Below are positions 17,966 through 28,765 of a DNA stretch of 64,000 bases, piece after piece (the stretch's first letter is position 1; each line of letters begins with the position of its first letter). The notes beneath the pieces are model-generated. The model ran no database searches and had not been told where the DNA came from. It worked only from the letters and a program-made list of their open reading frames with translations. Made by a program: the position numbers and the translations under genes. Location of the stretch: NCBI RefSeq assembly GCF_026151395.1, contig NZ_JAMQPV010000001.1:682001-746000 (forward strand). The letters are read 5' to 3'. This DNA is from Leptospira limi (GTDB lineage Bacteria > Spirochaetota > Leptospiria > Leptospirales > Leptospiraceae).

Positions 17966-19132
17966 ATGATCGACTTTTCAATCACCGATGAACAAAAAGC
18001 CCTCCGCGAATTAGCCAAAGATTTCGCAAAAAATGAAATGATTCCCAAAGCGGAACACCATGACCACACAGGTGAGTATCCAAAAGAGATTTTGAAAAAA
18101 GCATTTGATGTGGGTCTTATGAACATGCACATCCCTGCAGAATATGGTGGTGCAGGACTTGGTGTGTTGGATGAACTGATCGCCTCAGAAGAATTATTTT
18201 ATGGATGTTCTGGGATGGCAACTGCGATCCTTGCAAACAACTTAGCACTCGCTCCAGTATTGTTAGGTGCAGATGACTATGTGATGAAAAAATTCATCCA
18301 ACCAATGACTGAAAATTTTACACTCGCAGCATATGCAGTAACAGAACCTGGTGCAGGATCTGACGTTGCCGGAATTCGAACCACTGCAAAACGAGTCGGA
18401 GATGAGTATATCATCAACGGATCTAAAATGTGGATCACAAATGCAGGACATGCAGATTGGTTTTTTGTCCTTGCGAAGACAGATCCAAACGCAGGGCACA
18501 AAGGAATGACAGGCTTCATTGTAGATGCAAAAACTCCTGGAATCATCATCGGTAAAAAAGAAAAGAATATGGGTCAACGTTGTTCCGACACTCGAGGTGT
18601 TACTTTCGAGGATGTGAAAGTTCCAAAAGAAAATATGATCGGTAAAGAAGGGGAAGGTTTCAAAATTGCAATGGGTGCATTTGACCAAACTCGCCCGGCA
18701 GTAGCAATTGGAGCAGTTGGTGTAGCTCGTGCAGCTCTTGACCATTCCATTCGGTATGCAAACACTCGTAATGCGTTCGGGAAACCAATTTCCGTTAACC
18801 AAGGTGTTAGTTTTATGATCGCAGAAATGGCTCGTGATATTGAAGCAGGACGACTACTATGCTGGCAATCAGCATGGCTCATCGACAATGGTTTTCGTAA
18901 CACATACCAAGCTTCCATTGCGAAAGTTTTTTGTGCCGATATGGCAATGCGTGTCACAACAGATGCGGTTCAAATTTTTGGTGGATACGGATTCAACGAA
19001 GAATACCCAGTTGAAAAATTGATGCGTGATGCAAAAATTTTCCAAATTTATGAAGGAACTTCACAAATCCAAAGAGTGATCATCTCGAAATTCCTCAACG
19101 ATGGAGTTGGGATCGAAACTCCAAACGCTTAA
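17966..19132 (+). CDS. Acyl-CoA dehydrogenase
   Basis: 388 residues, the family length. FAD/substrate motifs [14 protein letters not shown] (about 118-131) and [10 protein letters not shown] are present, and the catalytic base E363 sits in [10 protein letters not shown]. The enzyme removes two hydrogens from acyl-CoA to give the trans-2-enoyl form, with electrons passing to ETF. Chain-length preference cannot be read. AAGG lies just upstream of the ATG. The 57-bp gap to the amidotransferase gene contains a hairpin but no T tract. Confidence 0.95.
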   Translation: MIDFSITDEQKALRELAKDFAKNEMIPKAEHHDHTGEYPKEILKKAFDVGLMNMHIPAEYGGAGLGVLDELIASEELFYGCSGMATAILANNLALAPVLLGADDYVMKKFIQPMTENFTLAAYAVTEPGAGSDVAGIRTTAKRVGDEYIINGSKMWITNAGHADWFFVLAKTDPNAGHKGMTGFIVDAKTPGIIIGKKEKNMGQRCSDTRGVTFEDVKVPKENMIGKEGEGFKIAMGAFDQTRPAVAIGAVGVARAALDHSIRYANTRNAFGKPISVNQGVSFMIAEMARDIEAGRLLCWQSAWLIDNGFRNTYQASIAKVFCADMAMRVTTDAVQIFGGYGFNEEYPVEKLMRDAKIFQIYEGTSQIQRVIISKFLNDGVGIETPNA

Positions 19133-19148
19133 AAGTTGGAATCGGGAC

Positions 19149-19175
19149 CAGTGGAATTTGAAAAGAGTTCCACTG
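19149..19175 (+). repeat. 8-bp hairpin before the glutamine amidotransferase gene
   Basis: CAGTGGAA (19149-19156) pairs with TTCCACTG (19168-19175) across an 11-base loop; it ends 13 bases before the ATG at 19189. No T run follows, and there is no recognisable ribosome site between hairpin and ATG. It may be an attenuator, RNA-processing or translation-control element; none of these is demonstrated. Confidence 0.4.
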
Positions 19176-19188
19176 TTCCTATCCTAAT

Positions 19189-19758
19189 ATGTTTTTACTC
19201 ATCGATAACTACGACTCCTTTACTTATATATTATTCCAATACTTAACCAAAATCGCACCAACATCTGTAATGCGAAATGACGAAAATTTACCATTGGATA
19301 CCCTGCAAAAATACCAAGCTGTTGTTCTTTCACCTGGACCTGGTTTACCAAAAACTTCTGGGAAACTCATGTCACATTTTGTTACTTTGTATCCAAAAGT
19401 TCCGATTCTTGGAATTTGTCTCGGCCACCAAACGATTGCGGAAACCTTTGGGGCAAAATTAGAACAAACCAAAGAAATTTACCATGGAAGACCTTCTCCC
19501 ATTGAACACAGTGGAGAGGGGATTTTTAAAAACATCCCAAACCATTTTTTGGCTAACCGTTACCATTCATGGGCGGTTTCAAAACTGAATTTTCCAAGCG
19601 AATTGGAAGTGACAGCAGAAACGAAAGATGGTGTGATCATGGGGATTCGTCACAGAAAATGGAAAAAGGTCTTCGGGGTACAGTTCCATCCTGAATCCAT
19701 CCTCACTGAATATGGGGAAACCGTTCTTCGTAACTTCTATGAGGAAGTTCATTCATGA
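19189..19758 (+). CDS. pabA: Glutamine amidotransferase, anthranilate/aminodeoxychorismate synthase component II
   Basis: 189 residues of the class-I amidotransferase type. Catalytic triad: C77 in GICLGHQ, H167 and E169 in FHPES; SPGPGLP (48-54) forms the oxyanion strand. It supplies ammonia from glutamine to a TrpE or PabB partner, which is not in this window, so TrpG and PabA roles cannot be separated; the symbol is a best guess. No ribosome site is evident. It overlaps the ABC transporter gene by four bases (ATGA), an unusual neighbour for this enzyme. Confidence 0.85.
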   Translation: MFLLIDNYDSFTYILFQYLTKIAPTSVMRNDENLPLDTLQKYQAVVLSPGPGLPKTSGKLMSHFVTLYPKVPILGICLGHQTIAETFGAKLEQTKEIYHGRPSPIEHSGEGIFKNIPNHFLANRYHSWAVSKLNFPSELEVTAETKDGVIMGIRHRKWKKVFGVQFHPESILTEYGETVLRNFYEEVHS

Positions 19759-21650
19759 AATATTTTTTTAGATTATTGAGTTATAGCGTTCATTATAAAC
19801 AAAGATTTGTTTTGGGACTTGTATTTGCTCTCTTAACAGCTGTACTCAATGGAATTTCGTTAACTGCACTCATTCCTCTTTTTGATTCACTTGGTAGTGA
19901 CAAAAACAATCGTTTTCATTTGGATTTAACTTTACCTGAAAAAACTATTTTAGTTCAGGAAGTTTTACTAGGTGAAGATAGTTTAGATGGATTGGAAAGA
20001 ATCAAACGATTGATCCTCTCTGCCAAACTCCAAATCAATGCTTATACAGAAAACATGGAACCCAAGGAAGTAGTTTGGGCAGTTTGTATTGCAGTGTTTC
20101 CATTGTATCTTTTGAAATTGGGAACCTATTTATTATCTGTTTATTGTATAGCTACAGCTGGTTACAAAGCGGTTCGAGATATACGGCAAGAGTTATTCCA
20201 AAAGGTACAAAAATTACCTCTCACGTATTTTTACAAAGAAAAAACTGGGCTTATCATGAGCCGTGTGATCAATGATGCAGAAATTGTGGCAGCCGTTATA
20301 TCAAGTAACTTACGTGATGCGGTAATCAATTTCTTTTATGTGTTAACACACTTAATCATTCTTATTTATCTGAATTCTGATCTTTTGATTCTCGCTTGTT
20401 TGACAGTTCCTGTTGTGATATTACCAGTTACATTGTTTACTAGAAAAATTTCTTCATCAACAGCTAGGTTCCAAGAGAAGATAGCAGATCTCAATGGGCA
20501 TATCCAAGAGTTTATATCTGGAATCAAAGTCATCCGTACCTTTCGACAAGAAAAACAAGACCTTAAAAAGTTTGATAATATTAATTTTAAAGTTTATAGA
20601 AGGACATTTAAAGGCCAATTTTATCTCCAAATGGCACCAAGTCTTGTTGAACTCACTTCTTCGATTGTGGTTCTAGGATACTTTGCGTTAGGTGCCAAAT
20701 TTATCTATTCTGGCAAATTCACACAAGGTGAGTTTATGGCCTTTCTTCTAACATTATTATTTTTAATGAGACCACTCACTCAACTTTCGCAAATGGTAGG
20801 AAAAATCACTCAAGCCAATTCTGCTGGAAAACGAATTTTTGAAATCATCGATCGTGACCCAGAAGTAATCGAACATGGTGATGAAACTGTACTCGAAAAA
20901 ATCAAAGACGGAATCAAATTCGAAAATATCCATTTTTCATATCCTGGAACCAACCAGGAAGTTCTCAAAGGAATCAACTTAGATATCAAACTTGGCGAAA
21001 CCTATGCATTTGTAGGAACAAGTGGTTCTGGAAAATCCACCATGATGGATTTAGTTCCACGTTTTTTTGATCCAACAGCAGGACAGATCAAAATTGATGG
21101 AATCGATATCAAACAATACTCACTCAAGTCCCTGCGCAAAAAAATTGGAATTGTGACCCAAGAAATTTTCCTCTTCCACGGCACCATAGCCGAAAACATC
21201 GCTTACGGAACTGGGGCAGCCACACGAAAGGAAGTGGTAAGAGCTGCTCGATTAGCGAATGCACATGATTTTATTACTAAAATGGAAAACGGATATGATA
21301 CCGTGATTGGTGTACGTGGATTGGATTTAAGTGGTGGGCAAAGGCAACGTTTAGTCATTGCTCGGGCATTATTACGAAATGCCGAGATTATGATTTTAGA
21401 CGAGGCGACTAGTGCTCTTGATGCTGAATCGGAACGTTTGGTGAGCCGAGCCCTCGAAAGACTATTTCAAAATCGTACAACTTTTATCATAGCACATCGA
21501 TTATCGACCGTAAGGCGAATCAAAAACATAGTTGTCATTGAAGAAGGTGAGATCAAGGAACAAGGTGATCACGATTCTTTACTTGAACAAAATGGTATTT
21601 ATAAAAAACTATATGATAGTCAATTTGCGGATGCGGAGATCCAAATATGA
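19755..21650 (+). CDS. ABC transporter, fused membrane and ATPase domains (MsbA/lipid exporter type)
   Basis: 631 residues. About six membrane segments cover residues 15-340, followed by the nucleotide-binding domain: Walker [10 protein letters not shown] at 421-429, signature LSGGQRQR at 525-532, Walker [12 protein letters not shown], and the H-loop IIAHRLSTV. This is a half-transporter that works as a dimer; lipid A-core or another hydrophobic compound is the usual cargo. A roughly 30-residue insertion with acidic residues between the first two membrane segments (about 45-100) is longer than in E. coli MsbA. Overlaps its neighbours on both sides by four bases. Confidence 0.9.
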   Translation: MKYFFRLLSYSVHYKQRFVLGLVFALLTAVLNGISLTALIPLFDSLGSDKNNRFHLDLTLPEKTILVQEVLLGEDSLDGLERIKRLILSAKLQINAYTENMEPKEVVWAVCIAVFPLYLLKLGTYLLSVYCIATAGYKAVRDIRQELFQKVQKLPLTYFYKEKTGLIMSRVINDAEIVAAVISSNLRDAVINFFYVLTHLIILIYLNSDLLILACLTVPVVILPVTLFTRKISSSTARFQEKIADLNGHIQEFISGIKVIRTFRQEKQDLKKFDNINFKVYRRTFKGQFYLQMAPSLVELTSSIVVLGYFALGAKFIYSGKFTQGEFMAFLLTLLFLMRPLTQLSQMVGKITQANSAGKRIFEIIDRDPEVIEHGDETVLEKIKDGIKFENIHFSYPGTNQEVLKGINLDIKLGETYAFVGTSGSGKSTMMDLVPRFFDPTAGQIKIDGIDIKQYSLKSLRKKIGIVTQEIFLFHGTIAENIAYGTGAATRKEVVRAARLANAHDFITKMENGYDTVIGVRGLDLSGGQRQRLVIARALLRNAEIMILDEATSALDAESERLVSRALERLFQNRTTFIIAHRLSTVRRIKNIVVIEEGEIKEQGDHDSLLEQNGIYKKLYDSQFADAEIQI

Positions 21651-22048
21651 AAAAAGTTCTGATTGTTGATGATAATGACCGCTATGCGAACAATCTAAAA
21701 TTATATTTGGATGGTAAAAAAATAACTTCCGACAGAGCAGTTGATGCAAAACAAGGTTTGGAGTTATTTACGAAGTCCAATGATTACGATATGATCATCT
21801 CCGATGTCACAATGGAGACTCAAACTTCTGGATTGTGGATGATGCGTAAAATTTACAAATCAGGATACAAAGGAATAATGGTAATCGCATCCACGGGATT
21901 TGACGTCTGGGGAGTGATGCCGTTTTCTTCTTATTTTTTATCTTGGTTTTGTGGATTACATTGGATGATTCCAAAGGTTCCACTCAAACAAGGAACGGTG
22001 GAATGGGTTCCCACCATTCTCTCAAAAGATAAAACTACTCCTTTCTAG
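21647..22048 (+). CDS. Single-domain response regulator (receiver only)
   Basis: 133 residues. Receiver motifs are present: acidic pair D8-D9, phosphoacceptor D53 (MIISDVTM), and a Thr in IASTGF. After that the sequence departs from the norm: the last 40 residues are Trp/Phe-rich ([19 protein letters not shown]) and the conserved lysine is probably K in MIPKVP. It is third in the amidotransferase-ABC operon (ATGA overlap). The last 14 bases overlap the convergent HEAT-repeat lipoprotein gene. Partner kinase unknown. Confidence 0.8.
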   Translation: MKKVLIVDDNDRYANNLKLYLDGKKITSDRAVDAKQGLELFTKSNDYDMIISDVTMETQTSGLWMMRKIYKSGYKGIMVIASTGFDVWGVMPFSSYFLSWFCGLHWMIPKVPLKQGTVEWVPTILSKDKTTPF

Positions 22049-23909
22049 GAACTTTAATTTCCTCAATTGGATTAAACAAGTTTTTGTGTTTTCCTTTTTT
22101 TAACTGAGAATACTTCCCAGAATTTCCATCACTGCCTAATTGTTTTACTTCAATGATATCAATTTTTGGATAAAACACCCAACCTGTTACAAAAGCACTC
22201 CTTGCTCCAGGTAAAGTAGATTCCATTTTCATTTGGATGTATTTATCTGTGACTATGTCTTCACCAATCCGAACAGCGAATTCTTTTTTGGTTTCTGATA
22301 GGATGAGACCAATTTCTTTGTTTTTAATATAAGATAAAGGAATGGACCTTTCATTAGGTTCTGATCTTAGATAATCATCTTCAACAAGAATGATCGCATA
22401 CTTTCCAAATGCTTTTCTTCGAAGGAGGGCTTCACCAATCCGTTTTGTGAATTTTTCATCGGTTAAAGATTCATTCAATCGAATCAATGCGAATGTCGCA
22501 GAAAGAGAAGGATTTTTGCTTATTTCATCGATCGCCATCATGGTTAATGTAGGTTCTTCTGCGGCCACACGTTCTAAGATTCGTAAACTCTCTCGGCTAC
22601 CATGAATGGCAAGAGCTTCAATTGCTGCTTCTCTGATTTCCTGTTCCGGCGATTTTAAAAATTTAGCAAAAATTTCAACATCAGCATCTAATTTATGATA
22701 GGCGAGTCCACGTAACGCACCAGATACAATAACTACATATTCAGATGCAATTCCTTGTGTTAAAATTAATTCACGGCCAGCAGGATCCTTAGTTTTTCCA
22801 AGTCCTTCAAAACTGACAGCTATTACTTCAGGGTCTTCTGCCTTTGTCCCTGCAATAAAATAGGATAAAGAACGTTTATCACCAATATCAGAAAGAGCTT
22901 TGTAAGCTGCAGGACGAACTTGGTAACCATCTTTATCGATCGCAGATTGTAAGGTAACACGACCAGCTTTCAATCGGCCAAGGGCTAGGGCTGCCGCAGA
23001 TCGAACTCTTGGAATGGGATGAGTTGCGAGAATTTTTTCAAGATTTTTCGGCTTACGATAGTATTCCCAACGGAAAACCTGAACAAGTCCATTTCGAATT
23101 TGTTCTGTATATTCTTTGTCTTTTTTCTCTTCATCAGAGAGGACTTCTTCCTCTTCCTTCTTTACCATTTCATTGATTTGTTCCGTCGCTTTTCCTGTAA
23201 CTTTGGATTTGCGATTCAATCGTTTGATGGAAATTTTATTGGAGGAATCTTCTTTTTTAACAGTTATCTTTTCCGGTTTTTTGGAAGTTTGAGTATCAGT
23301 ATTGATAAGAATAGGATCTTCTGTTCCCGTTTTGGTTTCAGGTTCAGCTATATCTCTGCCTTGGTTATAATTATTGGAATCTGATCTTAGATTACGGATT
23401 GCATTTTGAATTCCAATCGCTTTAGGACTATATTGTTGTAATGACTCCAATATAACTCCTAATTCACGAGAAACTCGTCCAATTATTGGTCCATCAAAAT
23501 CATTTGGAGTACTATCAATTAAAGATTGGTTTGTTTGGATGAGTTCTGGTAACCGAGTGATTACGTTAGGTAAATCTTCTTCCAAATAGGCAGCTGCTTG
23601 CATTTCTTTATCAACTGCTTCCCCTACTGTTTTTTTGCTATCAGCACGTAAGGCAATATTCTCACCAAATTCTAATAATGCGATAGTTCTATGTGCTTCT
23701 TCAATAAAGGAATCATACTTTCTATTATTTGTAACAGGAATGACAACATCTTTTGTTTTATGTGGATCTAAATCACTACCTTGGTATTCACGATACTTCG
23801 GAGAAACATCTGTTAATTGGAAGGGTTTTGAAGTCGAACAACTGAAGAAAAAGAGTAAGAGCACCCACAAACTGCCTTTCCAAATTATGTCTTGACCCTT
23901 TTGAAACAT
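22035..23909 (-). CDS. HEAT-repeat lipoprotein
   Basis: 624 residues from the ATG at 23909; an ATG six codons upstream is possible but places extra residues before a good signal. The signal ends LLLFFFSCS with Cys24 as acylation site. Residues 60-170 are unassigned, 170-240 are Lys/Glu-rich and probably disordered, and about 265-480 are helical HEAT/PBS-type repeats ([45 protein letters not shown]). The C-terminal 130 residues are strand-rich. HEAT repeats act as protein-binding scaffolds, here presumably in the periplasm or at the outer membrane. Divergent from hflX with only about 40 bp between, and overlapping the receiver gene at its 3' end. Confidence 0.8.
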   Translation of the reverse strand: MFQKGQDIIWKGSLWVLLLFFFSCSTSKPFQLTDVSPKYREYQGSDLDPHKTKDVVIPVTNNRKYDSFIEEAHRTIALLEFGENIALRADSKKTVGEAVDKEMQAAAYLEEDLPNVITRLPELIQTNQSLIDSTPNDFDGPIIGRVSRELGVILESLQQYSPKAIGIQNAIRNLRSDSNNYNQGRDIAEPETKTGTEDPILINTDTQTSKKPEKITVKKEDSSNKISIKRLNRKSKVTGKATEQINEMVKKEEEEVLSDEEKKDKEYTEQIRNGLVQVFRWEYYRKPKNLEKILATHPIPRVRSAAALALGRLKAGRVTLQSAIDKDGYQVRPAAYKALSDIGDKRSLSYFIAGTKAEDPEVIAVSFEGLGKTKDPAGRELILTQGIASEYVVIVSGALRGLAYHKLDADVEIFAKFLKSPEQEIREAAIEALAIHGSRESLRILERVAAEEPTLTMMAIDEISKNPSLSATFALIRLNESLTDEKFTKRIGEALLRRKAFGKYAIILVEDDYLRSEPNERSIPLSYIKNKEIGLILSETKKEFAVRIGEDIVTDKYIQMKMESTLPGARSAFVTGWVFYPKIDIIEVKQLGSDGNSGKYSQLKKGKHKNLFNPIEEIKVPRKE

Positions 23910-23950
23910 ATGATAGCCTACTTCCATACTTTGAATATCGGATACGTACT

Positions 23951-25609
23951 ATAAGTAAAATTAGCGGCAACCTCGCTGGTCTTAAGCCAAACCAGCTAAA
24001 AAAGTTAAAATCTCTCTCCGAAAGGCGACTTCGAGAGGATTCTATCATCTCTATGGAGCTCGCAAGGCTCGTCGGTGAGATTTCTGTCGAAATCGGAAGG
24101 CAAATTGGCCTTCTCATAGAGAGGACAGGTTATGTCACTCATCTGATTGTTGGCAACGACCACTCCATCGAAATTCCCCATTTAGACCGTTACCGAGTTG
24201 CTCATTCCCGTTTGCGTGGCCTTCGTTTATTCCATACACATCTCAAGGAACAGCCGTTAAACCAAGAAGATTTAATGGACCTTGTTCTCAACCGTTTTGA
24301 TTCCATTACCGCAGCCTGTGTGGATAAAGATGGAATTCCAAAATTCTTTTTTTCGGCCTTTATCAATCCAGACCCCGATGCCAAAGAACCTTGGATCCTT
24401 TCTCCTAAACAATACCCAGGACAAATTAAGTACGGTTATTCGGACGAAGTAGAAGCACTCGAATCTGAATTTACAAAAAAAACATCTAACCTGAAGGAAT
24501 CACAAAAAGAAAACCGCGCTTTCCTTGTGGGTGTTTATGATGTCCGAAAAATGAAACGTTCTCCTGAACATTCCATGGCTGAATTAAAGGAACTTTGTCG
24601 TACTGCAGGGATCCATGTTGTGGATACTTATATGCAAAAAAGAGATCCCGATCCCAGAACAGTTGTGGGAAAAGGAAAACTCCAAGAGATCATTTTAACT
24701 TCTGTTCACAAAGACATAGAACATCTAATTTTTGATTTGGAACTCACACCTTCTCAGGCAAAAAAAATCTCTGATGCTAGTGATTTAAAAATCATCGATC
24801 GTACCCAACTCATCTTAGACATTTTTTCCAAAAATGCAAAGTCCCGTGATGGAAAATTACAAGTAGAACTTGCCCAACTTAAATATCTGAAAAATCGACT
24901 CTCTGAACTGGATGATAACATGAGTCGCCTAACGGGTGGTATTGGTGGTAGAGGACCTGGGGAAACCAAACTAGAGATTGGAAACAGACGAGTGGAAGAA
25001 AAAATCAATCGTTTGGAAAATGAACTAAAAGACCTCAAACGAAGAAGGGAACTCAATCGTAAATCTCGTTCTCGAAATGAAATTCCGATCGTAGGAATTG
25101 TAGGTTACACCAACGCAGGGAAATCAACTCTTCTCAATGCTCTTACGAATTCAACAGTGATCGCGGAAGACAAATTATTTGCAACCTTAGACCCAACCAC
25201 AAGGCGTATTCGGTTTCCCGAAGAACGAGAGATCATCATTTCTGATACAGTAGGTTTTATCCATGACCTTCCTCCCGATTTATCCCAAGCCTTTAAAGCT
25301 ACTTTAGAGGAATTAGGTGATGCGGATTTATTATTACATGTGGTGGATGTGACCAATCCAAATTACTCTGAGCAGATGGATGCAGTTGATACCATCCTCA
25401 ATTCGTTACAATTAAATGAAATTCCGCGGATGGTTGTTTTTAATAAAGCGGATGGATTGGATGAAGAAACATATGGCAATTTACAGAAAAATGGTTCTTT
25501 GTTGGTTTCTTCCATTACAAGGGAAGGGCTTTCTAAGCTCCTTGATTTGATCGAGTATGAAATTTGGAAAAAGAAGGAACAAAAACAGTTGGAAGTTACA
25601 TCCAATTGA
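23951..25609 (+). CDS. hflX: GTPase HflX, with probable non-ATG start
   Basis: Ribosome-associated GTPase that rescues or splits stalled ribosomes. The G1 motif GYTNAGKST is near residue 385 in this numbering, followed by DTVGFI and NKAD; the N-terminal HflX domain with [11 protein letters not shown] is intact. The first ATG is at 24053, yet the 34 codons before it translate to [18 protein letters not shown] and onward, the conserved start of HflX proteins. No ATG, GTG or TTG lies in frame upstream; ATA at 23951 (GGA eight bases before) is my best guess, ATA 23942 and ATT 23960 being alternatives. The 3' end overlaps the STAS gene by 14 bases. Confidence 0.9.
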   Translation: MSKISGNLAGLKPNQLKKLKSLSERRLREDSIISMELARLVGEISVEIGRQIGLLIERTGYVTHLIVGNDHSIEIPHLDRYRVAHSRLRGLRLFHTHLKEQPLNQEDLMDLVLNRFDSITAACVDKDGIPKFFFSAFINPDPDAKEPWILSPKQYPGQIKYGYSDEVEALESEFTKKTSNLKESQKENRAFLVGVYDVRKMKRSPEHSMAELKELCRTAGIHVVDTYMQKRDPDPRTVVGKGKLQEIILTSVHKDIEHLIFDLELTPSQAKKISDASDLKIIDRTQLILDIFSKNAKSRDGKLQVELAQLKYLKNRLSELDDNMSRLTGGIGGRGPGETKLEIGNRRVEEKINRLENELKDLKRRRELNRKSRSRNEIPIVGIVGYTNAGKSTLLNALTNSTVIAEDKLFATLDPTTRRIRFPEEREIIISDTVGFIHDLPPDLSQAFKATLEELGDADLLLHVVDVTNPNYSEQMDAVDTILNSLQLNEIPRMVVFNKADGLDEETYGNLQKNGSLLVSSITREGLSKLLDLIEYEIWKKKEQKQLEVTSN

Positions 25610-25967
25610 GAATGGCTTCTTTTTTGGTATTGTAAATTTGTAATTTTTTGGGTAGATCCATGAGTTGGATTACGTTTTCTAAAAAGTGATTTAAGCCTCC
25701 AATTTTAATTTTTCCAGTTTGTGCTTCTACAGTTTTAATAATACTGATCAGTGTTGCTACACCAATGCTATTGATGTATTCCAATTGACTCAAATCTAAA
25801 ATAATTTGGTAAATCCCATCCTCAAAAACAGAAGATATGCTTCGGTTGATTTCATAAGCGTTGGTATTCGTGATTTGGCCGACAAAGGATACTACTTGCA
25901 CGACTTCCCCTTTGATGCGGATGGATTCCGTTTCAATGATGAGGGAAGGGAAGGTAAACTTTGTCAT
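25596..25967 (-). CDS. STAS-domain anti-sigma-factor antagonist-like protein
   Basis: 123 residues from the ATG at 25967, four bases after the hom stop; a longer reading from 26000 would overlap hom. The STAS pattern is clear: [20 protein letters not shown], then [26 protein letters not shown], with S in the INSIG motif at the usual phosphorylation site. It may bind an RsbW-type kinase in partner switching. Second gene after hom on the same strand. Convergent overlap with hflX of 14 bases. Confidence 0.85.
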   Translation of the reverse strand: MTKFTFPSLIIETESIRIKGEVVQVVSFVGQITNTNAYEINRSISSVFEDGIYQIILDLSQLEYINSIGVATLISIIKTVEAQTGKIKIGGLNHFLENVIQLMDLPKKLQIYNTKKEAILNWM

Positions 25968-25971
25968 ACGT

Positions 25972-27255
25972 TTAGAGGTTCTCCAGCAATCGAATGGCAA
26001 CAGTCTTTTGTTTGATGATGTTTTTCATCGTGTCAATTTCCATTAACGATTTTTGAAATTCACCTTCTGTTGCTGCATGAGTAACGACAATCACTGATAC
26101 AGGTTCCGAAGAGGATTCCTTCTGTTGGACGGATGCAATTGAAATATTATGACGACCTAAAATTTGGGAAATTTCGGCAAGAACACCTGGTTTGTCCACA
26201 GTAGAAAAACGTAGGTAGTATCTAACTAAATTCTCAGGTTCTGGGAATCGTTTACCTTCAGGGAAAAGATTGTTTTCTTTTGCGATGTCTTTACTTCCTA
26301 AACGGGAGGCATAATAAATGATATCTGAAAGTACAGCACTAGCAGTTGGCATTCCACCTGCTCCCTTACCTGTCATCATTCCAGAATCCGCTTCTTTTGT
26401 TTTGTAAAACACAGCATTGGATTCGTTCATCACATTTGCGAGTGGATGATCGAGTGGTACAAGAGTAGGGTGAACCTTTGTTAAGATCCCCGCCGAACTT
26501 CGTTTAGAGATTCCGAGTAGTTTAATCCTATATCCAAGGGAAAGTGCTGCTTGGATATCCATGGATTGTAATTCAGAAATCCCTTTCACGGAGACTGTTT
26601 GGAAGGAAACGTATTCTCTGAATGCTAGGCTCGCGAGCAAGCTGATTTTATGACCTGCATCGATCCCTTCCACATCAAAGGTTGGATCAGCTTCGGCAAA
26701 TCCAAGTTCCTGTGCTTTTTTGAGAGCTGTTGCATAGTCCCAAGATTCTTGTTCCATTTTGGTTAAAATAAAGTTTGTGGTTCCATTGAGAATCCCACAG
26801 ATCACTTCAAATTCACAAGAAGCAAGTCCATCTCGTAATGTACGAATGATGGGAATGGATCCTGCCACGGCAGCCTCATACCCTAATTCAACACTGGCTT
26901 TCTCGGCAATCGGGTAAAGTTCGCGTCCTTTTTCAGATAACAATGCCTTATTTGCTGTGATGACTGTTTTTCCATTTTCCAGGGCAGAACGTACGGCTTG
27001 GTATGCGGTGTCGGTACCGCCTATCAATTCAACAATCATATCAATATCCGAACGTTTTGTAACAGAAAGTACGTCGTCTGTGACGGGGATGTTCGTTTTA
27101 CCTTGGAGTTTAGCCGGGTTACGGGTAGCAATGATTGTTAGTTGTAAGTTGATTCCATAATGACGTTGGATTTTTTCTCGGTTTTTGTCCAAGAGTTGGA
27201 GAAGACTTGTGCCGACAACTCCGGCACCCAATAGACCAATGCGAACTTCTTTCAT
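25972..27255 (-). CDS. hom: Homoserine dehydrogenase
   Basis: 427 residues, the usual length for the form with an ACT domain. The Rossmann motif GLLGAGVVGTSLL is at 7-19, the NAD(P)-binding ANKALLS near 103, GILNGTTNFIL and the catalytic-region E-ADP-DVEG-DAGHK (lysine) in the middle. The C-terminal 80 residues (RYYLRFSTVDKPGVLAEIS) form an ACT domain, probably for feedback control by threonine. It reduces aspartate semialdehyde to homoserine for threonine and methionine. The leader upstream is very A-rich; no riboswitch was recognised. Confidence 0.96.
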   Translation of the reverse strand: MKEVRIGLLGAGVVGTSLLQLLDKNREKIQRHYGINLQLTIIATRNPAKLQGKTNIPVTDDVLSVTKRSDIDMIVELIGGTDTAYQAVRSALENGKTVITANKALLSEKGRELYPIAEKASVELGYEAAVAGSIPIIRTLRDGLASCEFEVICGILNGTTNFILTKMEQESWDYATALKKAQELGFAEADPTFDVEGIDAGHKISLLASLAFREYVSFQTVSVKGISELQSMDIQAALSLGYRIKLLGISKRSSAGILTKVHPTLVPLDHPLANVMNESNAVFYKTKEADSGMMTGKGAGGMPTASAVLSDIIYYASRLGSKDIAKENNLFPEGKRFPEPENLVRYYLRFSTVDKPGVLAEISQILGRHNISIASVQQKESSSEPVSVIVVTHAATEGEFQKSLMEIDTMKNIIKQKTVAIRLLENL

Positions 27256-27362
27256 CTAGGATCACGATTTCTTAGGAGAAACGGAAACACACTTAAAAAA
27301 ATTTTAAAAAAAAACAAAATTGAGAAGAAGTTCTTCAGCTTTTTCTGTTTTTATGAGATAAC

Positions 27363-27368
27363 TATAAT
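27363..27368 (+). promoter_or_regulatory. Perfect -10 box before the Lys-rich membrane protein gene
   Basis: TATAAT at 27363-27368 lies 32 bases before the ATG at 27400. No good -35 is seen 16-18 bases upstream (T-rich). AAGGA at 27387-27391 with an 8-base spacer is the ribosome site of the downstream gene. Confidence 0.45.
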
Positions 27369-27399
27369 TAGAATTGTCTCGGCAATAAGGATTATCATT

Positions 27400-28056
27400 A
27401 TGGCAACGAAAAAATCATCATCTGCCGCTAAGAAGAAGGCTGTTAAAAAAGCGGCCAAGAAAACAAATACGGTTAAGAAACAATCTACAAGAAATGAAAG
27501 CGCTTCGCTTTTCGGAAATGACGAATCGGCACAAGCTTCCCTTCAGTCTCCTGTTTCCCATTCAGAAAGTTCTCATGGAACGAAAGAATCTGGCAATGGA
27601 GTGTATCTATTTTTAGTGTTAGCGGGAATCCTCGCAATCGGATACTTAGGGTATGTCAAATACCTAAAACCAAAGGCTCCTGCAGCGACTACACAAGCGG
27701 AAGCACCAAAAGCACCGGTTGACGCTCAAACAAAACCAGTGGCTGAAACACCTGAGAAGAAAGTAGAAGAGGCTCCAAAAGAAGTGGCTTCCTCAGGTTT
27801 TCTCGTGGATAAAATTGCTTCTAAAAAATTCACAGAAGCAGCTGCGTATTGTAAATCAGTAGGTGGGGTGGTTCCTTCCAAAGAGGATTTGGTTAAATTT
27901 GCTGCAACTGCACCAAATGAGATCAAAACGAGCGAAGATAAATTTTGGACAAAAACTGAAATAGACAAAAAGTCTGGTTTGGCTTACCGTTTTTCTAATG
28001 GAAAAGCTCCCAAAGTAGACAAAGCGACTGCTCTTAAGGTTCTTTGTAAAAACTAA
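27400..28056 (+). CDS. Membrane protein with histone-like Lys/Ala-rich N-terminus
   Basis: 218 residues in four parts: a basic cytoplasmic tail resembling histone H1 (KKAVKKAAKKT, residues 1-30), a polar linker, one membrane segment (VYLFLVLAGILAIGYLGYV, about 68-86), an Ala/Pro/Lys/Glu linker (90-130), and a C-terminal domain of about 85 residues with two cysteines and FWTKTE that vaguely recalls Lcl_C/lectin-like modules. The topology suggests an inner-membrane protein with the C-terminal domain outside and a tail able to touch DNA or RNA. No known function. It is convergent with the ACT-domain gene, 3 bp apart. Confidence 0.65.
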   Translation: MATKKSSSAAKKKAVKKAAKKTNTVKKQSTRNESASLFGNDESAQASLQSPVSHSESSHGTKESGNGVYLFLVLAGILAIGYLGYVKYLKPKAPAATTQAEAPKAPVDAQTKPVAETPEKKVEEAPKEVASSGFLVDKIASKKFTEAAAYCKSVGGVVPSKEDLVKFAATAPNEIKTSEDKFWTKTEIDKKSGLAYRFSNGKAPKVDKATALKVLCKN

Positions 28057-28059
28057 TCT

Positions 28060-28671
28060 CTAACGAGAGTTCGATTGGATCGGGGCAAGAATTTCTCTTC
28101 TGATTTTTAAAGCTAAGTCAGAAGAGGCAAACATCTGCCCCGAACCATCTGTTAAATAAAAACTATCCTTCGCTCTCCCCGTTTCCATATCTGTTTCAAT
28201 GGTTGCACTCAAGATGTTGATTTGATTTTGCATCAGGATTCGCGAAACATAATACAACAAACCTCTTCCCGCACTACTTTCTAAATACAAACATGTTCGG
28301 TTTTTTTCTGGAAGATCACTGAAGATGAATTCAGGAGTTTCTTTAAAAAAAGTCGCCACGGCTGGTTCTTGGATCTGCAATTTTTCGAGAATCTCTTCAA
28401 ATTTTGCATTTTTGGAAAAAACAGAATCCATCATCATTCCTAATTGGAATGCCACTTTTGTTGTATCGCCACCATCTGCTTGCAAAATAAACGAATCGAT
28501 CGTATATTCATTTCCTTGTTCAATGACTGTGCTAAGTTCACCAGAAATGATGTCCATTTTTAATGCATAAATGATTGTTGCAATCCTGTGAAAGGTTCCA
28601 ATTTGTGTGGAATCAGTTTTTAAGGAAATGAGGATGTTTTCTTTTTCCCGTTTGTATTGAAACTCGATCAA
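28060..28671 (-). CDS. Two-ACT-domain protein (GlnD-like C-terminal fold)
   Basis: 203 residues from TTG at 28671, preferred because AAGGA lies 9 bases upstream and a longer ORF from 28812 would overlap the divergent gene. Two ACT-like units are visible: ISLKTDSTQIGTFHRIATIIYALKMDIISGEL near the start and TCLYLESSAGRGLLYYVSRILMQNQINILSATI near the end, the second matching the pattern of GlnD-type regulators. There is no catalytic domain, so it is a stand-alone sensor, probably binding an amino acid or similar ligand. Target unknown. Confidence 0.65.
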   Translation of the reverse strand: MIEFQYKREKENILISLKTDSTQIGTFHRIATIIYALKMDIISGELSTVIEQGNEYTIDSFILQADGGDTTKVAFQLGMMMDSVFSKNAKFEEILEKLQIQEPAVATFFKETPEFIFSDLPEKNRTCLYLESSAGRGLLYYVSRILMQNQINILSATIETDMETGRAKDSFYLTDGSGQMFASSDLALKIRREILAPIQSNSR

Positions 28672-28765
28672 TTTTGCATTTCCTTTTCCCACTGATTGTA
28701 TACATGCACAGGAAATTTCAATCAAAAGGTTTCGGCGAAATCGGCCGATGATGATAAAAGACAGT

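Noticed and set aside
18263..18802. 179-codon open frame opposite the acyl-CoA dehydrogenase gene
   Set aside because: Lies wholly antisense to a clear enzyme; Cys/Ser-rich composition is typical of a mirror frame and there is no ribosome site.
23019..23384. 121-codon hydrophobic open frame opposite the HEAT lipoprotein
   Set aside because: Phe/Ile richness is the reverse of the Lys/Glu-rich disordered region of the real gene.
27324..27336. GAAGAA-G-TTCTTC inverted repeat followed by T-rich sequence
   Set aside because: Only one base of loop, so it cannot form a terminator hairpin, and no rightward gene ends before it.
27256..27399. Possible riboswitch or attenuator before hom
   Set aside because: The leader is mostly homopolymeric A/T with no recognisable aptamer or leader peptide.
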